64,000 bases of DNA from Nocardia exalbida NBRC 100660 (GCF_000308575.1 NZ_BAFZ01000042.1:16702-80701); one strand, 5' to 3'. Shown: positions 1-9,435, numbered from the stretch's first letter. The notes: a model not told the origin generated them from the sequence alone. A program made the numbers and translations.

Positions 1-543
1 CAGGAGCAGCTCGAGCAGTACGAGGAGCGGACCAAGGACGGCCACCCGCAGCCGGGCCCGGTGCACGGCAAGCCGGAGAACGACATCCTGTCCTACCTGC
101 ACTACGACAAGGTCGAGACGATCGGCTCGAGCAACGAGATCCCGGTGCTGGTGCTGCCGACCGGCAAGGTCATCGAGTTCCAGCTCGCCGCCGCCGACGT
201 GATCCACGCCTTCTGGGTGCCGGAGTTCCTGTTCAAGCGCGACGTGATGCCCAACCCGAAGGAAAACAACTCCGACAACGTCTTCCAGATCACCAAGATC
301 GAGAAGGAGGGCGCGTTCGTCGGCCGCTGCGCCGAGATGTGCGGCACCTTCCACTCGATGATGAACTTCGAGGTCCGCGCGGTCACGCCGGAGAAGTTCA
401 CCAAGTACCTGGACGCACGCCAGGCGGGCAAGACCAACGCCGAGGCGCTGGAGGCCATCGGCGAGTCCCCCGTCGCCACGTCCACCACGCCGTTCAACAC
501 CAGGCGCGACACCAAGAGCGCGGCCTCGGCCGAGAGCAAGTGA
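1..543 (+). CDS. ctaC: Cytochrome c oxidase subunit II, C-terminal part
   Basis: The reading frame is open from the first base, so the N-terminal membrane part lies outside the window. What remains is the periplasmic cupredoxin domain that carries the CuA centre. The ligand set is visible: a histidine in DVIHAFWVP and the [12 protein letters not shown] block, i.e. Cys-x3-Cys-x3-His-x2-Met. CuA takes electrons from the bc1 complex and passes them to haem a of subunit I. The C-terminus after the domain is a short Ala/Thr/Ser-rich tail. The gene is followed after 14 bases by ctaF. Family assignment is firm; only the start is unknown. Confidence 0.96.
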   Translation, partial: QEQLEQYEERTKDGHPQPGPVHGKPENDILSYLHYDKVETIGSSNEIPVLVLPTGKVIEFQLAAADVIHAFWVPEFLFKRDVMPNPKENNSDNVFQITKIEKEGAFVGRCAEMCGTFHSMMNFEVRAVTPEKFTKYLDARQAGKTNAEALEAIGESPVATSTTPFNTRRDTKSAASAESK

Positions 544-557
544 GGATTTGATCTGAC

Positions 558-974
558 ATGAAGATCGAAGCGCGGATTTTCGAACTGCTCACGGTGTTCT
601 TCATCATCGTGGCGGTGGTCTACGGCTTCTTCACCGGCCAGTCGCGCACCGGCGTCGAGTGGGCGGGTACCACGGCCACCGTGCTGACCGCGGGCCTGTC
701 GCTGATCATCGGCACCTACTTCCGGTTCGTCGCCCGTCGTCTCGACCTGCGCCCAGAGGACTACGAGGACGCCGAGATCGTGGACGGTGCCGGCGACCTG
801 GGCTTCTTCTCGCCCGGCAGCTTCTGGCCGATCACCCTGGCCGCCGCCGGTTCGGTGACCGCCCTCGGCCTGGCGTTCTTCCAGTTCTGGCTGATCGGCA
901 TCGGCGTCGTCTGCGTGCTTGCCGCCGCCGCCGGGCTGGTGTTCGAGTACTACCTCGGCCCGGAGAAGCACTGA
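558..974 (+). CDS. ctaF: Cytochrome c oxidase subunit IV, actinobacterial type
   Basis: A 138-residue membrane protein starting [15 protein letters not shown], the characteristic opening of the actinobacterial CtaF family. Four hydrophobic segments can be read (about residues 5-25, 33-52, 88-108 and 110-130), with a charged acidic loop after the second. It is a small accessory subunit of the aa3 oxidase, and its place directly behind ctaC is conserved in Mycobacteriales. It is probably co-transcribed with ctaC and ends before a strong hairpin. Confidence 0.93.
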   Translation: MKIEARIFELLTVFFIIVAVVYGFFTGQSRTGVEWAGTTATVLTAGLSLIIGTYFRFVARRLDLRPEDYEDAEIVDGAGDLGFFSPGSFWPITLAAAGSVTALGLAFFQFWLIGIGVVCVLAAAAGLVFEYYLGPEKH

Positions 975-987
975 CCTGAGAACCCGC

Positions 988-1025
988 CGAAGCGGCCCCA
1001 TCGGAAAACCGGTGGGGCCGCTTCG
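988..1025 (+). terminator. Hairpin terminator after ctaC-ctaF
   Basis: Two 17-base arms, 988-1004 and 1009-1025, pair with one G-U-type mismatch around an AAAA loop. The stem is GC-rich. No long T run follows, as is usual for actinobacterial terminators. Confidence 0.75.
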
Positions 1026-1082
1026 CGTCTGCCTGTGCCTGTTCGGTCGAACCGGCTCATCCCCGACGAGACCGCGCCTGAT

Positions 1083-1754
1083 ATGAAAGTCCGGGTGGGA
1101 CGTAAGAAGTTGCTGGAGCCGACCCTGACGGAGTTGCCGCACGGGCCGCACGGTCTGGCTCGTGATCTGGTGACCGGGTCCCAGCGGCAGCGGCTTTTGT
1201 ACGGGGTGACGGTTGTCGTCGCGGATCGCGGCTATCCCACCGCGACAATCGCGGATATCGCCGCAGCGGCGAAGGTTTCGCGCCGCACGTTTTACCAGCA
1301 CTTCTCGGACAAGGAAGCGTGTTTCCTCGCCGCGGCCGAGACCGGCCGGGATCTGATGATCGAGCACCTCGAGCGCGTGATGAGGCAGGTGTTCGCGGGA
1401 CCGGTCGAGCCGCTCGAGGCTTTACGGCTCGGAATCCGCGAGTATCTCACTCTCTTGCGTGACGAACCGTCGTTCGCCCGCGCGTTCTATCTGGAAACCG
1501 CCGTGGCCGGGTCGCGCGCGATCGAGTCGTTCGAACGATGTCAACGCTGGTTCGCCGGATTCATCCGATCATGGCGTGAGGCGGCGGGCCCCGTCGATCC
1601 ACCGGTGCCGGATGACGCGTATCTGGCGGTGACCGACGCGGTCAACGAGGCCATCCGCCGAACCCTGCGGGCGGGAGGTGACTTGCTCGCACTCGAGGAC
1701 ACCGTGCTGTACATCCACCGCGCGCTGCTCGGTCTCGCGACGTCGGCCGACTAG
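1083..1754 (+). CDS. TetR/AcrR family transcriptional regulator
   Basis: The helix-turn-helix is clear at the N-terminus: the segment TIADIAAAAKVSRRTFYQHF followed by SDKEACFLAA is the standard TetR recognition helix region (about residues 56-80). The remaining roughly 140 residues are the helical ligand-binding and dimer domain and give no clue to the ligand. I chose the ATG at 1083 (223 aa). A GTG at 1035 would add 16 residues but would start only 9 bases after the upstream terminator stem. The gene runs towards the beta-helix gene, and their stop codons share the bases CTAG. The target is unknown; it could be its own promoter or a distant gene. Confidence 0.85.
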   Translation: MKVRVGRKKLLEPTLTELPHGPHGLARDLVTGSQRQRLLYGVTVVVADRGYPTATIADIAAAAKVSRRTFYQHFSDKEACFLAAAETGRDLMIEHLERVMRQVFAGPVEPLEALRLGIREYLTLLRDEPSFARAFYLETAVAGSRAIESFERCQRWFAGFIRSWREAAGPVDPPVPDDAYLAVTDAVNEAIRRTLRAGGDLLALEDTVLYIHRALLGLATSAD

Positions 1755-2848
1755 GGCACGACTGTGTCGCCAGGACCGGTGAGGTCGCAGGAAGCGTCGT
1801 CGCTGGTGTTGCCGCCTTCGGAGACAATCCTCGCGAACGCCTTCGCGCAGTTGGACGAAGCGATGCCGGAGGTATTTCCCGTGATGATGGAATTCCGCAC
1901 TTTCACGATGCCCACCGGAACATCGAGCGCATCCGTCACCTGACGTGGGAGGGTATCGAGATAGGCGGGCGCCACGTTGATGCCGCCACCGGCGTCCGAG
2001 GCACTGTTTCCGGTGACCGTCGTCCGATCGAAGGTCACCACCCCTCGGCCTCGGACATCTACACCGCCGCCGCGTCCGGCGAAGCCACCCGGGCGGTACC
2101 ACACTCCGGGATCGACTACGCGGTTGTCGGAGATCCTGGAGTCGGTGAAGGTGCAGGTGTTATCGCATCGCACGCCGCCCGCCTCGCCGGACACGTTGCC
2201 GGTGATGATCGTATTTCTCGTTTGCAGGTCCGAGCCTGGCACATTGAAGATCCCGCCGCCGTACCCGGCGCTGTTACCCCGGACCACAACATCCTCGAGT
2301 ACGAGGTTCGACGAATTGGAGATTCCGCCGCCGCCGGTGTCGTAGTACGGGATCTCGTGTTGAGCGGTGACTCCGCCGGTCACGGTCAATCCCGTCAACG
2401 TCACCGGCGCGGAGACACTGAGGACCCGGTCGATCCCCGCGGCATCCAGCACCGTCTGATCGCGGCCCGCGCCACGCAGGGTCGTCGCCGCGGTGAGGTT
2501 CAGGTCTCCGGTGTTCGCATCCGGATTGCGGCCTTGCACCTTCTGTGGATCGGGACGGATCATCAAGATGTACCGTCCTTCGGGCACCACGATTGTGCTC
2601 CCGGGCCGGGCGTTGGCGGTCTGCACTGCCGCGCGCAGTGTGCAGGCGCCGGCGACGGTACGGCAAAGCCCGCTGTACGGATCGGCCGCGACGCCGTCGG
2701 CTGTGGTGTTCACGGTGATCACCGCTGGAGAATTCGCATCGGGCACGGTGTCGGCGGAGGCCGCGCCAGGGAATCCGCCTGCAGTTGCCGCGATCAGGGA
2801 TGCGATGGCGAGGCCGCGGGCCGTCGCGGGAAATGCGCTCGTCCTCAT
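1751..2848 (-). CDS. Secreted right-handed beta-helix (CSLREA-type) protein
   Basis: The start at 2848 gives an N-terminal signal peptide (MRTSAFPATARGLAIASLIA, cleavage near ASA-DTVP). A longer frame exists upstream but lacks signal character. The mature part begins with ITVNTTADGVAADPYSGLC and CTLRAAVQTANA, the pattern seen at the start of CSLREA-domain exported proteins. It is followed by repeated turns such as GGGISNSSNLVLEDVVVRGN and GYGGGIFN, typical of a pectate-lyase-like parallel beta-helix. About 365 aa. Paired cysteines are present. A surface or secreted role is inferred; no catalytic residues can be named. Confidence 0.72.
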   Translation of the reverse strand: MRTSAFPATARGLAIASLIAATAGGFPGAASADTVPDANSPAVITVNTTADGVAADPYSGLCRTVAGACTLRAAVQTANARPGSTIVVPEGRYILMIRPDPQKVQGRNPDANTGDLNLTAATTLRGAGRDQTVLDAAGIDRVLSVSAPVTLTGLTVTGGVTAQHEIPYYDTGGGGISNSSNLVLEDVVVRGNSAGYGGGIFNVPGSDLQTRNTIITGNVSGEAGGVRCDNTCTFTDSRISDNRVVDPGVWYRPGGFAGRGGGVDVRGRGVVTFDRTTVTGNSASDAGGGINVAPAYLDTLPRQVTDALDVPVGIVKVRNSIITGNTSGIASSNCAKAFARIVSEGGNTSDDASCDLTGPGDTVVP

Positions 2849-3174
2849 GAAGTTTCGAATCCAATTCAGCAACACGAAATAAGGTACGCCGCGTATGAGT
2901 GGGGTACGCAAGCGTCTACAACTATGTCGCAGAGTGGCGCCCTTCGGGGGTGTTTCCGGGAATCCGCTCGCCGGACGCCGATCCGCCTCCGCACGCCGGG
3001 TCATGCCGGGCGCCGTGGGAGGCACTCTCGAGCCGCTTCGAGAGCGTCGATGCGCTTCACTGCTCTTCCAGGCTTTTCAGCCGTTCAGCAGTGTCTTCGC
3101 CCCGGGTGCGGTCAGCAGCGACGTGATTGCACAAGCTCGCGTGCCGCGGGCGCTGTGGCCGGGCGCACGCGAAT

Positions 3175-4452
3175 CTACTCCGCTTCGTATCGCAGCGCGT
3201 TCTCCGAGCGGCAGATCTCCTCGATGCCGGAGACGATGTCGCGCAGCAGTTCCGAGGGCAGTGCGGCGGGGCGCAGGCGGCAGGTGAAGGTGATCAGGCC
3301 GTGGTCTTCGGGGGGCAGGCCGCGGGCGGCGGATTCCGCGCGCAGGTAGCGCGAGCGCACGCCGTAGGTCATCGCCGAGATGACGGTGAAGCAGCCGGTG
3401 CGTTCCCGATGGCCCGAGAACAGGTCGTGCAGGCGGTAGAACACCGACGCATAGCTCGACAGGGGCGCGAAAACACCCACCCGGTAGGCGGGACCACGCT
3501 CGGACGAACTGAGGGCCGTATCGGCCAGGTACTCGGCATCGCGCAGGGTCTGTACCTTCGGCGCGAACAGCACCGCGCCCGCGGCCGCGTTGCGCACCGG
3601 CATGCCCGCCTTGCCGGGCGCGGCCGAGGCGATGGCGCCCAGCGATTTCCGTGCCCGCGACCCGACCTCGCGCCGGGCACGCAGTCCCCGGGTGGGCGCG
3701 GTGGGGTACAGGCTCGACCACTGCCCGAAGCGCACGGTGCCCAACTGCACGTGGCCGGTGCCGACCGGACGCGCCACCTTCAGCGGCGCGGTGTCGACCC
3801 AGCGGCCGACCTGCAGTTCGGCGTTGCCGGGCCGGGTGATCTCGGCGTAGGCGTGCTCGACGAAGGAATCGAAGTCGAGGAACCGGTCGGCGTCGGTGGT
3901 CAGCCAGGTGTGCTCCTTGTCGATCTCGATGGCATCCAGAGTGAGCGCGGTGATGATGCCCGCGCGACCGCCCGCGCCGAGGATGCGCTGGAATCGCTCG
4001 GTGTGGTGGGTGCGCCCGCAGGTACCGATACGCCCGTCGGTGTCCACGTACTCCAGATCGACGATCTGGTCGATGAACAGACCGTGCTTGTGCGAGGCCG
4101 CGCTGACGCCGCCGACCGAGGCGAAGCCCCCCGCGGTGATGTCGCGGTGATCGCCGACGATCGGCAGGCCGAGGCCGTGGGCGCCGAGCCTGCGGTCGAT
4201 GTCGGACAATTTGGCGCCCGCCTGCACCCGGACGGTGCGCCTGCCCAGGTTGATGTCCAGCACCTGGTTCATCCGGCGCAGCGACACCACGGTCGGCTGG
4301 GCGGGCAGCGTGAGCCCCTCGTCCAGCAGCTCGCCGCCGCGTACCATCAACCGGTCCGTTCGCCCGCGCGAATCCCGCACCGTGCGAACGACATCGGCGG
4401 TATCGCGCGGGAGGTATTCCTCGGCGTTGGAGACAGTTTGCGGCGTGCTCAT
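3175..4452 (-). CDS. FAD-binding oxidoreductase of the VAO/PCMH type
   Basis: An FAD-PCMH fold is indicated by VVSLRRMNQVLDINLGRRTVRVQAGAKLSDI (in part), then VGDHRDITAGGFASVGGVSA, the flavin pyrophosphate-binding region of vanillyl-alcohol-oxidase-like enzymes. The C-terminal half has the substrate domain expected for such proteins, total 425 aa. The ATG at 4452 is preferred: it sits 7 bases behind a TAGCTT -10-like box, consistent with a leaderless message. The substrate is not evident; relatives act on alcohols, sugars or sterols. It lies alone between the beta-helix gene and phoD, all on the minus strand with short gaps. Confidence 0.75.
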   Translation of the reverse strand: MSTPQTVSNAEEYLPRDTADVVRTVRDSRGRTDRLMVRGGELLDEGLTLPAQPTVVSLRRMNQVLDINLGRRTVRVQAGAKLSDIDRRLGAHGLGLPIVGDHRDITAGGFASVGGVSAASHKHGLFIDQIVDLEYVDTDGRIGTCGRTHHTERFQRILGAGGRAGIITALTLDAIEIDKEHTWLTTDADRFLDFDSFVEHAYAEITRPGNAELQVGRWVDTAPLKVARPVGTGHVQLGTVRFGQWSSLYPTAPTRGLRARREVGSRARKSLGAIASAAPGKAGMPVRNAAAGAVLFAPKVQTLRDAEYLADTALSSSERGPAYRVGVFAPLSSYASVFYRLHDLFSGHRERTGCFTVISAMTYGVRSRYLRAESAARGLPPEDHGLITFTCRLRPAALPSELLRDIVSGIEEICRSENALRYEAE

Positions 4453-4504
4453 GGCCCAAAAGCTAACCACAGCGCGGGCCGCCCCGCTTCCCCGAATCCG
4501 GGAG

Positions 4505-6070
4505 TCACCGCGACGCGGGCGCAAGGCTCTTGCTGAACAGGACGGATCCGGCGGCATCGCACAGGTCGACGGTCAATTCCCTCGACCTTCCGTCGATGCG
4601 GACCTCGCCGAAATGCTGGAAGGCGTCCAGCGGCGAGCTGTTCTGCACCGGCGGCGCGTGGACGTAGACCGCCTCGGGGCCGAACGTGCCGTCCAGCTGA
4701 TTCGGGCCGAACGCGCCCGCATTGAGCGGACCGGAGACGAACTCCCAGAACTCGTCGAAGTCGGTGAAGACCGCGCGCTCGGGCGAATAGCGGTGGGCGG
4801 CCGTGTAGTGCACGTCGGCGGTGAGCCAGACGACGTTCGCCACCTTGTTGGCCCGGATCGACGACAGCACCTGGGCGATCTCGCGTTCCCGGCCCGACGG
4901 CGCACCGGGATCGCCGTTGGCGGGACCTTCGTAGGCGGTGGTGTTCTTCTGTTCACCGTCGGGGACGATCACGCCGAGCGGCAGGTCGTTGGCGATGATC
5001 TTCCAGGTGGCTGTGGATTCGCGCAGACCGTCGATCAGCCATTTCGTCTGCGCCGGCCCGAGAATGCGGCCGTTCGGCCCGTTGTTGACGTCGTTGGCGT
5101 CCTTGTTCGCGCGCATGTCGAGCACGAAGACGTCCAGCAGCGGACCGTAGGCGATCTTGCGATACAGGCGGCCGTCCACCGCTTCTCTCGGTTCCAGCGG
5201 CATCCACTCGCGGAAGGCCTGCCAGGAGCGCGTGGCGAGGGTGTCCATGCCGCGTTCGGTGTAGCCCTTGGACTCGGCGACGAGTCCGCCGGGGTACCAG
5301 TTGTTCACCGTCTCGTGGTCGTCCCACTGCACCACCTGGGCGACCGAACTGTTGAACCGGCGGTAGTTCTCGTCGGTCAGGTTGTAGGCGTAGTTGCCGC
5401 GGAACTGATCCAAGGTCTGCGCGACAGCGCTTTTCGCCTCGCTCACCAGATTGCGCCACACCCGGCCGTCGGGCAGCGTGACCGATTCCTTCAACGCTCC
5501 GTCGGCGTAGATGGAGTCGCCGGAGTGCAGGAACAGGTGCGGGTCGCGGGCGGCCATCGCGGCGAAGATCCTCATGCCGCCGAGTTCCGGGTTGATGCCG
5601 TAGCCCTGACCCGCGACGTCGCCGGACCATTGCAGCCGGATGTCCGCCGCGGCGGTGGGCGCGGTGCGGAAGACTCCGGTGACCGGTTCGGAGGTGGCGC
5701 CGTCCTCGCCGCGCAGCGTCACCCGGTAGTGCACCTGCTGTCCCGCGGGCAGGCCGTTGACCCGCACCCGGCCGGTGCCGTCGGAATCCGGGGTGAGCAG
5801 TGGCCCGGTGAAGCGCATGGGATCGGTGAACGATTCCGTCGCGGCGGTTTCCACGAGCAACGTGGCGGGGCGATCGGCGCGGGCCCAGATCAGCGCGCCG
5901 TCGGTGCGTGGGTCACCCACCGCCACGCCGTGGGTGAGCACCGGCCGCTGCCGGACCAGCGCCGGGCCGTTGCCCGGCGAGCAGGCCGCCAGCGCGGGGG
6001 CCGCCACGAGGCCGAGTGCGCAGGCGCGCAAGACGGTGCGCCGGGATGGTCCTGAGGCCGAGCCGCTCAT
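4505..6070 (-). CDS. PhoD-like alkaline phosphatase, Tat-exported lipoprotein
   Basis: The N-terminus has a twin-arginine signal (PSRRTVLRACALG) ending in a lipobox ALAAC, so the enzyme is probably exported folded and lipid-anchored. The body has the PhoD order: a fibronectin-like N-domain (HGVAVGDPRTDGALIWARA), then the metallophosphatase core with WSGDVAGQGYGIN, HSGDSIYADG, VQWDDHE, LDMRANK and WLTADVHYTAA. These carry the metal-binding Asp, His and Asn residues of the family. Length is 521 aa from the ATG at 6070; a TTG at 6088 is an alternative. The expected role is phosphodiester hydrolysis outside the membrane under phosphate limitation. No PhoP box was identified. Confidence 0.9.
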   Translation of the reverse strand: MSGSASGPSRRTVLRACALGLVAAPALAACSPGNGPALVRQRPVLTHGVAVGDPRTDGALIWARADRPATLLVETAATESFTDPMRFTGPLLTPDSDGTGRVRVNGLPAGQQVHYRVTLRGEDGATSEPVTGVFRTAPTAAADIRLQWSGDVAGQGYGINPELGGMRIFAAMAARDPHLFLHSGDSIYADGALKESVTLPDGRVWRNLVSEAKSAVAQTLDQFRGNYAYNLTDENYRRFNSSVAQVVQWDDHETVNNWYPGGLVAESKGYTERGMDTLATRSWQAFREWMPLEPREAVDGRLYRKIAYGPLLDVFVLDMRANKDANDVNNGPNGRILGPAQTKWLIDGLRESTATWKIIANDLPLGVIVPDGEQKNTTAYEGPANGDPGAPSGREREIAQVLSSIRANKVANVVWLTADVHYTAAHRYSPERAVFTDFDEFWEFVSGPLNAGAFGPNQLDGTFGPEAVYVHAPPVQNSSPLDAFQHFGEVRIDGRSRELTVDLCDAAGSVLFSKSLAPASR

Positions 6071-6144
6071 GAGGAAACTCTGGCGCAATTACGTCAACGT
6101 CACATGAACTCGTCGAGTCCGTGCGGCCAACAAGCAACGGGACC

Positions 6145-6908
6145 TCAGTGCGCGAGTCGCTCCAGCCGGTGGTGCAGCTCGCCCGCCCAGTCGACGCCGC
6201 CCAGATGCTGGTAATCCACCCAGAGCGCGTCGAAGACATCGCGGCCCTCGGAGATCCATCCGCCGCGCTTGTCCGCCTCCAGGACCACGCTCATACCGGT
6301 CTCGGTCGGGACGAAAGTCACCTCGAGCTGGTTCAGGCGGGGTAGCGCGGCGAACCGGCGAACTCGATCTCCTGGTAGAACGGCAGCGTCTGAGGTGTGT
6401 TGTGCACCCGTCCCGATTCCACGTCCGCGCTGCGCAAGTGGAATCCCAAGCGCTCCACCGCTTCCAGCAGCACGTGCTGGGCGGGCAGCGCGCCGACGCC
6501 GATCGGGTCGGTGTCGGCGGCGTCCACCGCGCCGTGGATCTCCACGACGGTGCGCAGCGACACCACCGTGCCGGGCAGGTGCCTGCCGTTGTAGAACGTG
6601 ATCGGCGTTTCCATCGGCGCGCGGGCCGCGAAGCGGAACTCCGGCACCGCACCCACGGGCAGATGCAACGGCCCGTGCACCCCGGTACGGCCGAACGCGA
6701 TATCGCGCAGGCCTTCGTGATCGTCGTACTCCTGCTCGGCCCTGGTCACGAACTCGACCGCCACCTGAGCGATTTCCTGCGCGACCGCCCCACCCCGCAA
6801 CCGGATCACACCCTCGACGGTGCCCCCGGGCTGCACACCCGGCGTGAACAACTCGGTCTCCACCTCGGCCCCACCGACCCCGGCCGCCGCCAGCAACTTC
6901 TTGAACAT
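6145..6908 (-). pseudogene. spo0M-like sporulation-control protein, frameshifted
   Basis: The first part, from the ATG at 6908 (MFKKLLAAAGVGGAEVETEL, with a GAGGAG ribosome site upstream), is a typical Spo0M/arrestin-like protein. Its frame stops at 6333 after FAGSPRYPA. The next frame continues without a break in sense: LNQLEVTFVPTETGMSVVLE through to the C-terminus at 6145. Restoring one G or C near 6336-6342 gives one protein of about 254 aa, the usual family length. The break is therefore a single-base deletion beside a G4 run, either real or an assembly error. In Bacillus Spo0M influences sporulation and cell shape; its role in non-sporulating actinobacteria is unclear. Confidence 0.85.
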
Positions 6909-7129
6909 GGTCCGCAGTCTCCTCGCCACTGCCGAAGGAAACCTTGGCGTTTTCTTGTGTTGTGGGCAACCTCACCGCACGACCTCGTGTGTGGCCCCTC
7001 ATAGGTGCGGCCACCGTAACGTGATCGAACTTGGAATACTCGATGACGCAGCACATTCCGGTACTCGACGTTGCTGCGATATCGGAGTCACGAGGTGCCC
7101 GAGCCTCCTGACTCCAGAAGGGGGTGGGT

Positions 7130-8014
7130 ATGCGACAGTCGGCTGGAGGATGGGCATCGTCGGTGGCGCTACTCGTGGCAGGAACAAGTCTGTGGGGGTT
7201 GTTCAGTGCCGGGCTCGCCTTGCTGGGGTCGAGCGGAGCGGGGCCGACGGTGGCGATGGGCGCCGCGATTCCTCTGCTGGTAACAGCCGCGGTCACTGGT
7301 CGGCGACCAGGCCTCGCACTGGGCTCGTACCCGCGAATCTATATCCAACTGGGTTTGCTCGAGGCGCTGAACATTTCCCTGTATGTCGCTGCCTTGACCA
7401 TCGGCCCTGCACCCGTAGTCGTCGCGCTGCACCTGGTCTCTCCGATCATGTTACTGGTCCTGGCCATCGTCACCGGGAAGCGGACGATGAATCTCCGGAT
7501 CGTGGTCGAGCTGCTCCTGCTGGCTTCCGCCATCGTTTTGGTCGCCGCGCGGCCTCGGGCGCAGATCGGTAGTGGCAATGCACTGATCGGTTGTGCTTTG
7601 GCACTCGGTAGCTCGGCCGCGGTGACCGCGTTGATCGCGCTGGTGGCCCGGGAGTCTCAGGACCGCGACCCCATCGTGTCGGCCGGGCTGCAACTGGCCG
7701 TCGCGGGCGTGCTCACCGCGCCTTTTCTGACGATGACCACTTGGGAGTGGGAACGAATGCTGGCCGAGTTGGGGCTCGGCGCAACCCTGCTCGGTCCGGG
7801 ATTCGCGCTGTACTGGCGAGCGATGCGGCGTCTCAGCGCGCCGATCGCCGGTGCGCTCGGTGTGAACGAGGCGGTCGTGGCCTCGATCGTTGTCGTGGCA
7901 CTGGACAGATCGCAGCTCTCGCTGCCGACGGTGCTGGGTGGCATTCTCGTCGTCGCAGCGGTACTGCTGGATGCCGAGAGCGGATATATTGACGGTCGAC
8001 GTCCGGACGGGTGA
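7130..8014 (+). CDS. EamA/DMT superfamily transporter
   Basis: Roughly ten hydrophobic segments over 294 aa in the two-fold EamA arrangement. Landmarks are the N-terminal SLWGLFSAGLALLG segment and the second-repeat end LGVNEAVVASIVVVALD plus a final helix containing LPTVLGGILVVAAVLLDAE. Members export amino acids, amines or other small metabolites; the substrate here cannot be read. The ATG at 7130 has an AGAAGGGGG ribosome site, so the GTG six bases earlier is less likely. It is 50 bases upstream of the toroid gene on the same strand, and the pair may form a unit. The surrounding stretch looks slightly less G+C rich than the flanking core genes. Confidence 0.82.
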   Translation: MRQSAGGWASSVALLVAGTSLWGLFSAGLALLGSSGAGPTVAMGAAIPLLVTAAVTGRRPGLALGSYPRIYIQLGLLEALNISLYVAALTIGPAPVVVALHLVSPIMLLVLAIVTGKRTMNLRIVVELLLLASAIVLVAARPRAQIGSGNALIGCALALGSSAAVTALIALVARESQDRDPIVSAGLQLAVAGVLTAPFLTMTTWEWERMLAELGLGATLLGPGFALYWRAMRRLSAPIAGALGVNEAVVASIVVVALDRSQLSLPTVLGGILVVAAVLLDAESGYIDGRRPDG

Positions 8015-8064
8015 GCTGTAAGACCCACTAGGGCAATGAGTTTCACCGTTCTCAAGGGGGCACT

Positions 8065-9381
8065 ATGTCATACGTCGACGACCGTATCGGTCTTGCTGCC
8101 GACTGGTTCGGCAGGAATCTGGTCCAGCACGACGAGGGGTATGCGGGCTGGGGATGGTCGCCTGACGTGCCACCCAATCCGCAGGACACCGCCGAGGTCG
8201 TGTGCGCGTTATCCCGTGTGAACCGGCCTATGCCGGAAGCAACAGCGGTACTAGCACTGGTGCGGCGCGACGTGGTCCGCCACAGCACTCGCGGCGAGTG
8301 GGAGTTCCATGCGCCGGTAGACGCGGCGTGGCGGCTGCGTGCCCTGCGATGCTTCGGTGTGGCCGGCACAGACGCCGATCTGATTGCCTGCCGCAACTCG
8401 TTGCTTGCCGCACAAGATGCCGACACAGGTGGTTGGTCGCTGGCCGACGGTGTCTCCGCGGTTTCGGTGACGGCCACGACCGCAGCGATCCGGGCGCTGG
8501 TGGAGTTGTCCGCGTCAGACGACGAGGCTGCGCGAGCCGCGCTGCGCGGCACCACCTTCCTGGTGTCCGCAATGCTCGCCGAAGACCCACGGGTCGACCC
8601 GAATTACGCGGCGGCGCAGATCGCGAGTCTGCTGGCGGTACCTGAGATCGCGGGGCTCGGTGGTACCCGGGTGCGCCGAGCCCATGAGTTGGCGACCGAA
8701 AGAGTGCTCAGCGCGTTGGACACGGGCCTCGGCAGACTCGAGGAAGAACAGATACGCCGCGGCAGCGTGGCACAGACCTGGCATCACGCTACGTTGCAGC
8801 TGTCGGTAGCGGCGCTGGCGACTTCGGGTGAGCGATGTATCTTCCACCCGACCTTCCGCAGGGCGTTCATCGAACTGCTCGACTATCAGCAGTTGTCACC
8901 GATCCACCGAGATCGCGGTGGATTCCGCACGTCGCGTGAAGGGTTCATCACCTCGTATGCGACCGCGCAGGCCGTGCATGCCCTCGCTCAGGTACGGTCC
9001 CAGGTCGGCGAGTGGGTCAACCCCGCGAGAGTTTTCGACATGTTGTGCCGACACGAAGGTGTTCATCACACGGACCCGCAGGAGGTCGTCCCGGTCGGTC
9101 GTGCACCGATGGTGATGAACAGCCCCGCAGGAGCGGCGTTCTTGGCGATGGGCGCCGCGTCGGGTTCCACCATCGTTACTCTCGCCTTGATATTCGCCGG
9201 ACGATCGGGAGAGATCGCCAGTCGAGCTCTGGTTTCCTGGGGCTTGATCTTCGTCTTCCTCGGAATCTATGGTTTTGCGGCCACCAGGTTGAACTCGATT
9301 CCCAAAGGCAGAGTCGCAGCCGTGGTATTTGCCGCGTTCACGGCAATCGTGTTCCCTGTCGTCGCTTTTCTGCTCGCGTAG
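8065..9381 (+). CDS. Alpha/alpha-toroid (prenyltransferase/squalene-cyclase-like) protein with membrane tail
   Basis: About 350 residues consist of repeated helical hairpins with motifs like DAAWRLRALRCFGVAG, QDADTGGWSLADGVSAVSV and YATAQAVHALAQV, the QW-like pattern of terpenoid-cyclase and prenyltransferase toroids. No DxDD motif of squalene-hopene cyclases is seen, so cyclase activity is doubtful. The last roughly 80 residues hold three hydrophobic helices (about 357-375, 387-404 and 417-437), an unusual membrane-anchored fusion. The start at 8065 has an AAGGGGG ribosome site. It follows the DMT transporter gene closely. Function unknown; it may bind a polyisoprenoid, lipid or peptide at the membrane. 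Confidence 0.6.
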   Translation: MSYVDDRIGLAADWFGRNLVQHDEGYAGWGWSPDVPPNPQDTAEVVCALSRVNRPMPEATAVLALVRRDVVRHSTRGEWEFHAPVDAAWRLRALRCFGVAGTDADLIACRNSLLAAQDADTGGWSLADGVSAVSVTATTAAIRALVELSASDDEAARAALRGTTFLVSAMLAEDPRVDPNYAAAQIASLLAVPEIAGLGGTRVRRAHELATERVLSALDTGLGRLEEEQIRRGSVAQTWHHATLQLSVAALATSGERCIFHPTFRRAFIELLDYQQLSPIHRDRGGFRTSREGFITSYATAQAVHALAQVRSQVGEWVNPARVFDMLCRHEGVHHTDPQEVVPVGRAPMVMNSPAGAAFLAMGAASGSTIVTLALIFAGRSGEIASRALVSWGLIFVFLGIYGFAATRLNSIPKGRVAAVVFAAFTAIVFPVVAFLLA

Positions 9382-9410
9382 CCTGTCCGCCCGACGCCCG
9401 CAACGAAAAA

Positions 9411-9435
9411 GCCCCGAGACGAGCAGTCTCGGGGC
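9411..9435 (-). terminator. Rho-independent terminator of the plsC run
   Basis: Perfect 10-base arms (9411-9420 and 9426-9435) with a 5-base loop. Read on the minus strand, the stem is followed by TTTTTCGTT, so it ends the transcript from plsC. It may also stop the convergent toroid transcript. Confidence 0.85.

Noticed and set aside
102..1367. Minus-strand frame across ctaC, ctaF and the TetR gene
   Set aside because: It spans three clear genes and a terminator on the other strand and has no family resemblance.
8065..9381. Squalene-hopene or oxidosqualene cyclase
   Set aside because: No DxDD-type catalytic motif is visible, and the protein is shorter than such cyclases and has a membrane tail.
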